Below, piece by piece: positions 33,840 to 45,092 of a stretch of 64,000 nucleotides of DNA (its first letter is position 1; each line of letters starts with the position of its first letter). A program made the translations under genes and the position numbers. Location of the stretch: positions 3,497,605 to 3,561,604 of the forward strand of contig OX442321.1 in NCBI GenBank assembly GCA_949358305.1. The letters run 5' to 3'. The stretch is from Strigamia acuminata. Taxonomy: Eukaryota; Arthropoda; Chilopoda; Geophilomorpha; Linotaeniidae. Under the pieces are notes generated by a model. That model had not been told where the DNA came from. It ran no database searches and worked only from the letters and a program-made list of their open reading frames with translations.

Positions 33840-34670
33840 GCCGGCAGGTCACGTGGTTTCTCCGGGTCAGTTGTAAAAGCGCTTTTCTGCTGAGTAATTT
33901 ATTTTCAAAAACTTTTTTTCCTTAATAACTTTTTTTCCTTCACTTTATCAGTTGCTATTGTGCGAACACTTTGTTATCATCTCGATGAATCCAATTGAAA
34001 CAATCTCAAGTGTTAATAACGTCATCAATGTCACGACCTATTGCCTTTGAGAGATTCAACGAGAATTTTCCAGCAAAACTTCTCATTAGACGTTGAAAAA
34101 TGCACGTTTCAGGGCCCCGAAAGGAGCGTAATTATCGACTTTACCTTGGGAAAACGGTCCCTCGAACGGAAGGAGGCGTCGACCGAGGGCTGAGTCAGCC
34201 AGGTCATCTAAAAATAGATCGAAAGAGGTGACGGTTTTTGTTTTGGATTAATATATTTATTTGTTTTTGAAATTGTGTTTTGTTATTTGAGGCGTTGAAA
34301 TGCGGAAGTGTGACGTCACAAGTTCATTGTCTCGAGTCATTGCAGGTGGTGTTGTGAAGCAAGTGGTCAATTAACGTGTCTGGTGTAATTGTTTGATTGT
34401 GGTGATTCATCCAGTGTTGTGACTGGCAGAATTTGAAAGTCAAATTGGGTGATGTAAGATGTTGTGTCATGGCCTCCAGCAGAGGGTTTGCAGGTTGTTT
34501 GCATTGGGGAATTAAGTGGCAGGTTTATTGTGGTCGTGAAAGCGAAAGGGTAGAAGTTTTTGCTGGTTGTGTGGTCAGAAAGTTGTTGGAAGAGGTTGGG
34601 GAAGTGAGAAAATCTCGGGGGGTTTTGACATTCAACGGAATCTCTGACATGGGCTAAGGCGATTTTGTGA
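33840..34670. other. GST1 upstream region
   Basis: Apart from the Maf-type site I see no gene. Short ORFs at 34367-34717 on both strands show no family features. Confidence 0.4.
34188..34200. promoter_or_regulatory. palindromic Maf-type element (T-MARE) upstream of GST1
   Basis: GGCTGAGTCAGCC differs only at its two outer bases from the TGCTGAGTCAGCA consensus for Maf/CncC dimers. It lies about 355 bp upstream of the GST1 TATA box. Confidence 0.5.
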
Positions 34671-34672
34671 TA

Positions 34673-34985
34673 CAGTCGAAACTTTTTATAAGTTATAAAG
34701 AGTTTCGACTGTATCACAAAATTCGTTATAAATTATAACGAATCGCGAGGGATCCTAAAAATCGATTCGTTATAACGAGAATTCGTTATATCGAAATTTT
34801 TTAACATGGTGTTCTATGGCCAGTCAACCAAACCGGCCATTTTTAGGTATTCGTTATATCGATAATTCGTTATATCGATATCGATAATTCGTTATATCGA
34901 TATCGATAATTCGTGAAATCGATAATTCGTTATATCGATATCGATAATTCGTTATATCGCGATTCGTTATAAAGAGTTTCGACAG
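34673..34985. mobile_element. pogo/Tigger-like MITE with an abutted-end palindrome, TA target
   Basis: The ends are CAGTCGAAAC and GTTTCGACAG with TA outside (34671-34672 and 34986-34987). The interior shares ACATGGTGTTCTATGGCCAG and many CGTTATATCGATA units with the element at 42912. The left 39 bp (34673-34711) already form a complete end-to-end palindrome, as if two termini were joined. Confidence 0.7.
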
Positions 34986-35114
34986 TATATCTACGTGATG
35001 TATTGTAGGGTTTCGGTTTTCCCGCCCTTTTCCAATTCTTGGTTCCCGGTACCAAAATGGCCAGTATTTCCGGGAAATCGGTACTCCCGGGAATTAAAAT
35101 CAGGCGGCAAAAAA

Positions 35115-35270
35115 TGGCTAAAAATGGCCGTTTTTCGTAAATAATGGTTAATTTTAGCCATTTTTCGTCAAAAATGGCCAATTTTAGCCATTTTTCGTCA
35201 AAAATGGCCAATTTTAGCCATTTTTTGTCAAAAATGGCCAATTTTAGCCATTTTTTATGGTAAAAATAGC
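35115..35270. repeat. 30-bp minisatellite, about five units
   Basis: The unit is AAAAATGGCCAATTTTAGCC plus ATTTTTCGTC. Each 10-bp third carries one A- or T-run. The rest of 35271-35932 holds no gene. Confidence 0.88.
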
Positions 35271-35932
35271 CATTTTCATCATTCAAACATTACAAGATGT
35301 AACGTTTCAATGACGAAAATGACGTTTTAACGACGTTTTTTGACGGAACCGGTTATTTTGAAAATTCCTTGGGAAAATAATTGCACCAGCCCACTAGGTA
35401 CTATTACAGTTACTTAGCTAAAAATGTAACTATACTCTAGACCAATACAACGTTGACCTAACTCCAGCTGTATCACTGGTGTAGTGGCACAAAAAAGTAG
35501 TCTATAACACTAGAATTGTAATCGAACTCCAGATATTGTGATCGATTACCAACACTTGTTTCATTGTGAAAGGTAAACTATGCTAACATTTGTTGATTGA
35601 ATAAAAACAAGCAAAACAGCAGGTTTAGCAAATTAAATAAACCTTTTATTACCAATTAAATAAAATACATCATTCTTATCATTTTTTACACTGAAATTTA
35701 TTGAAAATAAACAGAACTACTTTTCTGCTTAGTAGAGCACAGTCCACAATTAGGCGTAATCCGGCTCAACATTGTATCGGTTTAGAGTAGTTACCAACCC
35801 TTATTGTTAAATTTTGGATAGTTCAGTTACCATTACTGTTACATTTTATCTGTGCTTGAGTATTAAAATTTGGTGCGAAGAGAGCAAGAGGCTATTTGTG
35901 GGTATATTAGTTTCCTTTATTGTTCGATGTAA

Positions 35933-37290
35933 TTACATTTCAGTCTTGGGTCTTGTTTCAACCCATTTCTTTATTGCTGGGATGCTGTGGATGCGGTCAG
36001 TGTGATCCTTCAAATCCTGATAGTTGTCAAGAATAGTTGGAACTCTGACTCTGAGGTCATAGAGCACACTAGCCACAGTTAGATCAGCAAGTGTCACCTA
36101 AGAGATGTTAATTTCAGGTGAGCTTTTATGTTTGTGGTAAAAGCTAAATACTTACCGAGTCGCCGACAAAATAGTCTGTTCCATTTTCTTTGAGTTGTTT
36201 TTGCAAATATGGGAAAAATGAGGGAATTGATTCAAAGAGGAATTTCTTTTTCAATTCTTCCTGCAGTGCAATTCATCGCAAAATTAATAAGACAGGTTTT
36301 TACAGGTTACACGTTTTCTCATGCGTACTTTCACGGCTTTGTCTGTTTCGCGAATTAATTTTCTTCTGATAGCAAGAAGATCAAAAAAAGCATTCAGAAT
36401 CATTTCACAACGAGCGGCTTCTAATTTGGTTTTCCCAAATAATCCTGCAAATGATACGTTTTTAATTAATTTATAAAAAATAACACGCAGGTAGTGGGTT
36501 AGAGCAATGTACGCGTTGGTGTAACCAGCCCTACCCCCCCTTTTTCCATCACCCAAGACCTGCAAGACCCACAAGTGGTGACCATCCGCCACATTTTTGG
36601 AGCTCAATAAATCTGTTTGATCTTCCTGAATTCACCCGTTTGCCTTCCAGTAGTTTCACGTACTCTTGCACGTTCTTTAAAACTGCAAGCGATAATCGAA
36701 GATGCTGAAGTTTAACACTCGTTTACGTGTCTGAAACAACGCAACTGAGGAAGACGTCAGCAACCTTCGAACAGCCGTCAAATAAAACCGAATGGCATAA
36801 CACCTACCTGGTGTGGACCATCATGCAATGCATTGTGTCAAACCTTGAATTTAGCATTGATTTACATCTTCATCCATCGCTTACATCCGAGGTTCAACGA
36901 AAGATTACCATTAGTTAGAGGACATAGGATTTACACGAGACTTAGCAGCACATCTTAGAGGTTTCATTGAAGAAATCACATCAGATATTTTCAAAGATAA
37001 TTATCAAATTCATCCGCAAGGTAGTGGTAAATAGCGCGTGATTCTGATAGCTGGAATCCATCAATTTCTAAAACTGGCAACTTTCCAAATGGTTGCTCTA
37101 AAAGAAGAAAAAAAATGGAATTTTGAAACATTATTTACCTTGCTCTTAAGTTACTTGGCTTCAATTCAGGCCAGTCTTCCTGTTCTACCCGGACATCTTC
37201 ATAGGGAACTTCAGCATACGCAAACATGTATTGTGCTATTTCGGCATATCCACGAACATTGAAATAAATGAGCCGATACTTGGGAGCCAT
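35933..37290 (-). CDS. sigma-class glutathione S-transferase 2, one abnormal splice donor
   Basis: Five exons by homology: 37290-37155, 37097-37005, 36444-36329, 36260-36156, 36097-35933; 615 nt, 204 aa, with exon lengths identical to GST1. It starts MAPKYRLIYFNVRGYAE, keeps the catalytic Tyr, QPFGKLPVLE and LSESRAI, and ends RPKTEM. Four exons look normal. The donor after exon 2 is not GT: the exon ends …GATGAATTTG and the next bases are ATAATTATC, whereas the paralogues have GT there. Read-through meets a stop after four codons. The intron behind it (36445-37004) is enlarged by unique sequence. The gene may therefore be poorly spliced or dead unless an AT-AG intron is used. The rest of the frame is open, suggesting recent damage or real use. 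Confidence 0.75.
36460..36995. repeat. foreign insertion in GST2 intron 2
   Basis: GST1 intron 2 is only 75 bp, whereas this one is 560 bp. The added sequence has a different composition (C-rich patch at 36530-36545) and short ORFs on both strands. No terminal repeats were found and I do not recognise the element. Confidence 0.45.
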
Positions 37291-37415
37291 TTGATATCAA
37301 ACAAGTGATCTGTTGAAAATGAAACCTGCAAAAGTGATTTCAACGCTTGACCACAACCAATAAGGCTACAAGAGACTATTGTATTGCACTTCCTCAACAA
37401 TTCAACTCCTACTTT

Positions 37416-37429
37416 CAAATGTAGGTCAA
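37416..37429. promoter_or_regulatory. 14-bp motif shared by GST2 and GST3 upstream regions
   Basis: CAAATGTAGGTCAA occurs 126-139 bp upstream of the GST2 start and again, identical, at 39591-39604 upstream of GST3. It includes AGGTCA, a nuclear-receptor half-site. CACTTCCTC near 37388 is likewise shared (near 39558). Confidence 0.4.
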
Positions 37430-37840
37430 CAAAACAAGCTTGTTATGGAGATTGAACAACTTCAATGAATGTCTGTTAAAGAGAAACTGAATTTCTTCCT
37501 GTATTACATCATACAGAGATTATATTCTGACGTTCAAGGATCACATGTTAGTGACTCCCAACAACGATAAAGGAACGCTAAAAAAATTAAATTGTCTCTC
37601 AGTTTTTGAGTGAAAATGAACAAAAGAGCAAAGAAAACTGCCTGGAAACTGCCCCCTAAGTGCATTTTATTGATGAACATTTACATTTTATCAATTCAAA
37701 ATTAATTTCTGCGTGTTACATATCTTTCGGAGTTCTTATTTATCAGTTCCATTGTGTGTTATCGTGCATCGAAAGAATAGAAACTTCAAGTGGATGATGA
37801 TTAATGCTTTTACAATTGTTTGCACACAAGAGATATTGCA

Positions 37841-39455
37841 TCACATCTCAGTTTTAGGTCTTGTCTCAACCCATTTCTTAATACTGGGGATGTTGTGAAC
37901 ACGGTCGGTCAGATCCTTCAAGTCTTGAAAGTTGTCCAGACAAGTGGGCATCATATTGCTTTTGAGGTCAAAAGCTATCTGGGCAATAGCCAGGTCTGCA
38001 ACTGTCAACTGAAAATATCTATCAAGATTAGAAGCTTCAACAAGCGATAAATCAATCAAGATGTGTCTACCGATTGTCCCACAAAATACGGTGTTCCATT
38101 TGCCTTCAATTGCTTCTGCAGGTTTTGGAAATATGTGGGCACAAATTCTGTCATGAATTCAGCCATCGCTTTCTAGTCAAGAAAATATAGCCATGAATTG
38201 TATTATCTAAACATTAAAATGCACAGAGGTACTTTTTAGAACCCGAACATAAAATTGGCGAAGCTCAAAGTTTGGAAAATGTCAGGAAACCATGTTAGGA
38301 ACCCCCAAACCAAGTTTCATCAAAATCCGAGCGACGGATTTCGAGATACGGAGTTTTCGAACACAGTTTGTAAGACGAGTACCAGAAAGTGCGGACTTAT
38401 ACAATGTTCACACCAAGCTTTTGGATCTCATCCGAAACTGCGGATATAGATCCAAGATTGGTGCGAACACTGAACTCCGTTCATGGATCTAGATCCAAGA
38501 TTGGTGTGAACACTGAACTCCGCTCACGGATCTAGATCCAAGATTGGTGTGAACACTGAACTCCGTTCACGGATCTAGATCCGTGTGCCCAACAACTCCG
38601 TTCGTCAATCGAGTTCCCACAACTCGATTCGACGATTGGATCCGGATTGGAATTCATTAAATAATGTCAGCAGTCTGTAGCATTCCATTGTTGCGCATCA
38701 CATTTTGGTGTGAACACAACTCCATCCAAGTGATTATTGGAACTCTGTTCAATTGGATCTGATCGGGCGGATCGGATCCAGCCAAACTAGATCTGTTGGT
38801 ACGAACACGGTGTAATGGGCTATATGGATGGCAGAAGGGATTTATCATTGCTGTGGGTCCAGCAAACCTGTCCGGTTCATACAGAGTACATCGTACGTGG
38901 TTTAGTGACTCACCTTTTTTTCTTCTTCCGTTTCTTTGTGATAAGCTACACTGGCTGCTGCCATGAAATCAGCTATGGAACCGAGAAGCATAAGACAGCG
39001 GGCTGCTTCCAATTTTGTTTTTCCAAGCAGACCTGTAAATCAATGGCGCTTTTAAGGCACAGGGCACACCAAGGGCTCCCATTTTTTATGGGTCCCAAAA
39101 AGTACCAAGAAATACCAAACTGATCCGCCAGGTAGTAAGTAACGGCACGTGAATCCGAAAGCTTAAAACCATCTATCTCCAAAACTGGCACTTTTCCAAA
39201 TGGTTGCTCTAAGAAATTGAAAATTAAATAAAAAGAAATGTATAAAACGACATTTTACATGTTAAATTTTACATTTAAAAAATATAAACAAGCTTGAATG
39301 ATTTTATGAATGCGCTTACTCGGCTTCAATTCAGGCCAGTCTTCTCGTTCAAAGCGGACATCCTCGTAGGGAACATCGGCGTATGCGAACAAATATCGCG
39401 CTAGTTCGGCGTATCCACGGACGTTGAAATAAGTCAGACGATACTTGGGAGACAT
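37841..39455 (-). CDS. sigma-class glutathione S-transferase 3, complete
   Basis: Five exons: 39455-39320, 39208-39116, 39032-38914, 38172-38071, 38008-37841; 618 nt, 205 aa, all GT-AG and in phase. It begins [20 protein letters not shown] with the catalytic Tyr. QPFGKVPVLE and the Asp-Ser of LSDSRAV form the glutathione site, and it ends RPKTEM. Exon 3 is three nucleotides longer and exon 4 three shorter than in GST1 and GST2. Intron 3 (38173-38913) is enlarged by a 48-bp tandem repeat and related sequence. The predicted role is as for GST1. It is head-to-tail with GST2, with about 550 bp between them. Confidence 0.93.
38425..38600. repeat. 48-bp tandem repeat, three units, in GST3 intron 3
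   Basis: GATCCAAGATTGGTGTGAAC followed by ACTGAACTCCGTTCACGGAT repeats with a 48-bp period. Diverged GATCT-rich relatives extend to about 38810, so the whole 38390-38815 may be one non-autonomous element. Confidence 0.75.
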
Positions 39456-39590
39456 TTTGCTTAATCAATCAGCTATGGAAGTGATCCACTGGAAATGGCA
39501 CCTGGAGAAGCGTTTTGTAGTGCTTGATCACAATCAGAATGAGATAGTTGTATCTACACTTCCTCCACATGGTGATTCAATACCGGGTTC

Positions 39591-39604
39591 CAAATGTAGG
39601 TCAA
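39591..39604. promoter_or_regulatory. second copy of the 14-bp GST upstream motif
   Basis: It is identical to 37416-37429 and lies 136-149 bp upstream of the GST3 start codon. Confidence 0.4.
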
Positions 39605-39623
39605 GAGGAGGAATAACAACTGA

Positions 39624-39633
39624 GCTGAGTCAT
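39624..39633 (-). promoter_or_regulatory. antioxidant response element match upstream of GST3
   Basis: The minus strand reads ATGACTCAGC, the same full RTGAYnnnGC match as near GST1. It lies about 170 bp upstream of the GST3 start codon. Confidence 0.5.
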
Positions 39634-39639
39634 GCACTG

Positions 39640-40430
39640 TAATCAAGACACATAATAGCAGCAGGTAGTTTCTATTGCTAGTGGTCGTTTGTTATTTCAA
39701 GTTTTTGTTTTGGAATGTAAAAATGAAAGTCATATTTTGATTAAAGTTGAAAAATCAAGCACTCAAAATATTATGGGTATTATTGTTATTAGGATTGTGC
39801 ATACAAGACAAACACACCAGCAAAGCAAACATTGATCCGGAAGAAAGAATCCCAGACTCTTATCTGATGTTTATTGACATAATGGTTATTTGTTATTGTC
39901 TTATGTATTTTTAAATGCTCAAATGCAGTCGTGGTAAAAAAAAACTTGCCTTCAGTTTAGCTGTTTTAAGTTTATCTATCGTTATTTGCCCGGTCTATCT
40001 TTTAATAGTGTTGTTAGGGCAAGACGAGACACCGGGTCAAGATTGATGTGATTGAATCTGAATGGATTTTTATGCCACCTGGTAGATAAAATTAAAATAG
40101 GCAAACTAAAGGGAAGTTTTTTTTGTACACGACTGTATAGGCTTACTTAGCCTATCATCAGACTTTTGGATACTGAGTTGATGTGGTTTTGTTAGGGATT
40201 ACCAATTTATTCTTTTCTTGGTTTGAGAAGAGTGCAGAAACACAGATTAAGTTTTGAATACATAAAAAATTACTTAATTAAAATTACTTAACTCTACAAC
40301 AATCCAGTTTCATCAACCGTAAGAACACAACACTAATAGAAGTTTCTAGAATAATTCAGCAATACTATACATTTGAAAAACTAGTTATAGTTACTTAACA
40401 TCACACTTAATCACTACATTATTGTAACAA
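39640..40430. other. intergenic, nothing seen
   Basis: No gene or clear repeat is visible. From about 40430 to 40739 the sequence is the 3' flank shared by the IR-like copies (also near 45650, 50180 and 56990). Confidence 0.5.
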
Positions 40431-40739
40431 TGTCTGATGCTAAAAGGTTTAACCATAGAAATAACATGGGAACATCAAAGAATAAAAAATACCACAGAAT
40501 GAAGATATACAGTATAAGCACTACATAGCACTAATCTAATCAGTAATCACTGATCACAGGTAAGTTCTTAAGGCATGCTCCAGACAGTCCAATATACGAT
40601 TGACTTAATTGAGTGTATTAAATGCTTCGACACACTTGGTTGAAAAGACGTGTGAACTTGACTTAATACAATAATAAACTGCAATTGACAAAATTAAAGT
40701 GCAACATTTTATAAATTAAACAAGAAGTGTGTGTAGAAT

Positions 40740-43533
40740 TTACAAAATAAATTTAGCAATAATCAGTTCAAATACACCAATAATTAAAGACATTGAAATT
40801 GCGCCCATTAAGATTACAAAAGGTCCAATTATTTGACCAAACGAAACTGGATTAAAATGATCTACTAAACATTTCGGCGGTCTGGGGAAGAAACGTTGAT
40901 TGTAAACTGATAAGATTCCGTACTCCTTCATTAGTAGAATTCTGTTTAAGAAAATATTTCAATTTTCGTTTGATAAAAAAAAAATTGCCATTTGTTTACT
41001 TGCGATTGAAATACTCCATGTAGCCAAATTGTTTTGAATATCCCAACGATATAGGTTGTCTGCTCACATAATGAGACGCAACATCAAAACTGCAATTTCC
41101 ATAAATCAAATCTCGTGCCCAAATGAATCCAAATTTTCCAGAATATGCCAACTCAATTCCATCACGAGCAGTACGAACTTTCAAAACAGTTTTATTTTTG
41201 TAAGGTGGTTTCTATTAAAAATAACTGTTTTATAAATTTAAGCAAATAACATTTTTATCCTAATACCTTGAATATTTCTTCAAGACTAGTGCCTTTTAAA
41301 ATCGCTGGCAAATATTCTGTATTTTCCAACATGTCGTCAAGGGAGGAAAAAGGAACTTTGATGTCTGTTGTTGCAAGCAAAGAAGTTAATGTGGAATTGT
41401 AACTAGCCCACAGCAACACCGAAAATGTGATATAGACTATGAAGACAATTTTCATGGCCTTCAATGAAAAAGTATTGAAATTTCCTAAAACATCGTGAAG
41501 GCAAAGATATCAATTTTTTCTATCAATTTCCTGTAAATACGGTACAAACCTTGTATCACAATTGGCCAACAAAGCAGGACATTCTTAATTAAATTTAAAA
41601 AACAACTCCGATAATGTTTTATGCTTGATAAACGACTTGCTAATACACTGATAAAAATAACCATCAAGCTTGTTGCAAATACGCACAGCCACATTTCTAG
41701 ATTGAACTGTTGCAAAAAGAAACCGTAATTCCATTCGCGCTGATCTAATTTTCTATACAAAATTTCAATCAGAAATGGAAAGAATTGCGGTGAGAAGTTT
41801 ACGTAGTCTCTTCTCTGTCTGGTCATGCTAATTTCAATAGCAATGTCGGCTGTCTACACAAAATAAACAAAAATTTAAAATGCCTAATATCACTTATACC
41901 TAACTTTGATGTTTAATACATACCCCTTGTGTAAGATCACCTACCATCCCTGTCCAACTATCATTTACAAAGACTCCAAATTAACGATGTTTGTTCGGAA
42001 TGATTTTAAAACTTGTAGGTTTTAAGCAATTTATAGAATCAATCAGTTGATATTAATTAAATAACTTTATTCTTTGTTTATACTTTACCTTGTGTTAAAT
42101 TGAGTTTTAAAGATGTTGATAACTTCCCCAAAATAACCACCAAGTACCAGTGAATTATTTACAGGAGTTAATATAAGGTCTGGTGGATTCTACAGAGAAC
42201 ATTTAAAAAGTAGTTTGTTTACGTGAAATGTAATCCTACCATGAATAACATGGCCACGTGTCCGTGTGTTATTTCCTATTGATTCGTTGTTCTGTTCACT
42301 GATTGGATTACAGTAGTGCTTGCTAACTAAGCAATAAGCATGTTTGTTATCTGTTGTCATCCCAAAATACAGTGCGGTTATATATTATGTGGCGACATCG
42401 GTGGCAAAACGCTTTTACATGTGGATACGTGACCATGTTATTCTTGGTTCGTGGTCATACTTACATGAACAACTGTTAATATTATTTCCTTTTCCAAAAG
42501 CTGAATTCCTCCATTCATTTGGATACTTTTAATCTTTTATTTTAACACTTTCAGAATCAACGCTTAAAAATTAATCAATTTGAACACAACTTACGGATCG
42601 ATTATCACAACTTAGTCGTAAAAAAGACTTTCTCGCATCAATTCTTTGCCATTTGTATCCCAAATACTGAAATTAGTTCTGCAATAGACGATGGAAACAC
42701 TTTTCAAAAAACGATTAAGAGATTTTACTTACACCAATGAGGTTACAGCTCATTGCTTACATGGTGGCGCCCCTGCAATTACACTAGCATGCAGTGAAAA
42801 CATGTAGTTTTTAGCAAAAACTGTCGGTTTTTAGGTAAGCCGATGCCATTGCAGCTATCATTTTCCAGTGTTTAGTTTTAAAGTTGGAATTTTCGCTTAA
42901 TAAATGGAGTACAGTCGAAACTCTTTATAACGAATCGCGATATAACGAATTATCGATATAATGAATACCTGAAAATTGCTGGTTTGGTTGGCTGGCCATA
43001 GAACACCATGTTAAAAAATTTCGATATAACGAATTCTCGTTATAACAAAGCGATTTTTTGGGTCCCTTGCGATTCGTTATAAAGGGTTTCGACTGTATAA
43101 CAAATTGTGTGATAACGCAGTATCATTTTGAATTCATTATTATGTTAATATGTTCTCAGAAACAGTTTTTGTGTATGATTTTGGTATTGTAGATTCTTAG
43201 TGAAAATTATAGGAATGTGAGTATCAATTTCTTACCTCGGAATTACTTTTCAAAAAATTGTCTGAAAGTAATATTAAATGCTTGTGAAATTATAATTAAA
43301 ACACTATACCGGTATACAGTATATATTATACACCCATTTACCATTATTCGATATCAGAGTTACACTAGAACATTTGGTTGAGTAGAATTGTACATTTGTG
43401 GTCTTATTGTAACCAGTGGAACATACTGGATCACAAAATGTAGCTATTTATTTAGTGTCATTTCCTATTATACTCAAAAATGTGTTAACTTACATGTTTT
43501 AAGCGATATGATTACGAGTACAAGAAGAATCAT
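40740..43533 (-). pseudogene. IR-like receptor copy A: all 11 exons present, in-frame stops
   Basis: Exons by homology: 43533-43494, 43443-43342, 43261-43236, 42678-42595, 42533-42465, 42189-42089, 42011-41924, 41853-41550, 41484-41267, 41211-41000, 40941-40740. Splice sites and phases match the intact copies. The product would have a signal peptide, a short Cys-containing prefix, ligand-binding S1 (SWTGMVGDLTQG), M1 (EMWLCVFATSLMVIFISVLA), a pore region, M3 with YNSTLTSLLAT, S2 and M4. Two stops break it: TAA as codon 2 of exon 4, where copy B has GAA, and TAA in exon 7, where copy D has CGA. The membrane and S2 exons are still open, so the loss is probably young. Confidence 0.82.
42912..43095. 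mobile_element. 184-bp pogo/Tigger-like MITE, TA target
   Basis: The ends CAGTCGAAACTCTTTATAAC and its complement are flanked by TA (42910-42911 and 43096-43097). The interior has the same ATAGAACACCATGTT core as the element at 34673. It lies in intron 3 of IR copy A. Confidence 0.85.
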
Positions 43534-43990
43534 TATGAGCCCGTACCAGGGTTAATACAACAGCAGTAAGGTTTTTAAACTGTCCGCTAAAAATCACCAA
43601 AGGTGCCTTGAATTTAACTTAATGCACTGCTCGACCAAGGCCTGTGCTGATGATAATGTCATTTACCAGGAAAAACAATATTGATTATAATCATACAATG
43701 AATAGAAACATGTATTTTTAATCTTAGTTTTGCAAATTGATTATTTTTTTCTTGTGCTGGTAAAAGTAAATTGACTGCTAATTCATGTTATTAGTGCAAA
43801 CTAAACTGCTCGTGCCTTCACGGTAAAGCTGTCGTGTCAAACACACGTTCACAAAAGAATTAATTAATATCGACTAGAGAAAATTTTATCATGGTGGCGC
43901 CACTATGTAAAAGATAAACTCCTTGTGGCACCTATTCACTGACCTTTCACCAGTAACAAAGTCAGCAGTGATTTTGCCCCAAATTCAGGT
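43534..43990. repeat. 5' flank of IR copy A, shared with IR copy D
   Basis: About 450 bp upstream of copy A matches the region upstream of copy D (60053-60430), including GTGCTGATGA, TCATACAATGAA and TTGTGCTGGTAAAAGT. Copies B and E have a different 5' flank. I see no further gene from here to 44650. Confidence 0.7.
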
Positions 43991-44656
43991 TGGCAGAAAA
44001 TCAATTTTTTAAGCTTTGGATTTTTATTGATTATTTTAATTTTTACGGTATCTTGTTGCAAGAGATTAAATTAATTTTTGCTTGTGTGTCTGCTATGAAA
44101 GGAAAATGAATAACATTTCAAAATTTAGTCTCAGGTTTATCTGCAATCCATGCATTCTTTGAACACGGTCATTTAATAAAAGTCTTAATAAGGATAGAAA
44201 AATGTCGGTACTTATCTAATTACAGCTGCTATTCGGGTAACAAGTTAGTTCCAGGTCGTGTTTGATCGCATGAGCATGATGGTAGGATGTAGTGTCTGTA
44301 TGAATAATGATTGTGGGGTTGTTAATGGTTTATAGAATTAATTAAGGCAAATGGAGTTGTACGAAGTACCACGTTGTTGATTTGAATTGGCGAAAGGAGA
44401 GAAGGGGGCAGGCTGGCTTTGCCCATGCGACAGTTTTCTCACTGAATGCCACATGTATCGTAGTGGGTGAAGAAAGATATTTATGCAAAATAGAATTCGT
44501 TTTATGCACATACAATATGCAAAAACAAATTCTATTTTATGCAGTGAACAATATACAAAAAGCAAATTGAAAGAATTTATCGACGTAAAATCAAGTATTT
44601 CAGACTTATAATAAACACGCACCAAATACCAATTTGGTACAGTGTGATGCATGAAT

Positions 44657-45084
44657 TAGGCATGAGAACGGGACCAATTTTCGGGTCCCGTCCCGTCCCG
44701 AGTCCCGAAAATTTAAATATTCGGGTCCCGACCCGTCCCGAATCCCGAAAATTTAAATTTTTCGGGTCCCGAACCGTCCCGAATCCCGAAAATTTCAAAT
44801 TTTCGGGTCCCGACCAGTCCCGTGTCCCTAAATTTTTATGTATTTTATGTTTTTTTTATGTTTTTTATGTTATTTTATGTTATTTTATGTTTTTTTTTAA
44901 TGTTTTTTGTATGTATTTTTTATGTTTTTTTATGTTTTTTATGTTTTTTTTTATTTTTCTGAAAGTCCGCCAGTCTCGTTCCGTCCCGTGTCCCGAATTT
45001 TCTGGTCCCGTCCCGTCCCGTATCCCGCTACGGGACCGGGACGGGACCGGGACCGGGAATATCCCGGTCCCGTTCTCATGCCTA
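44657..45084. mobile_element. 428-bp non-autonomous hAT-type element
   Basis: The ends are TAGGCATGAGAACGGGACC and its perfect complement. An 8-bp target duplication GCATGAAT flanks it (44649-44656 and 45085-45092). The interior consists of CCCGTCCCGA-type repeats and a TATGTTTT-rich stretch; there is no transposase. Confidence 0.92.
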
Positions 45085-45092
45085 GCATGAAT

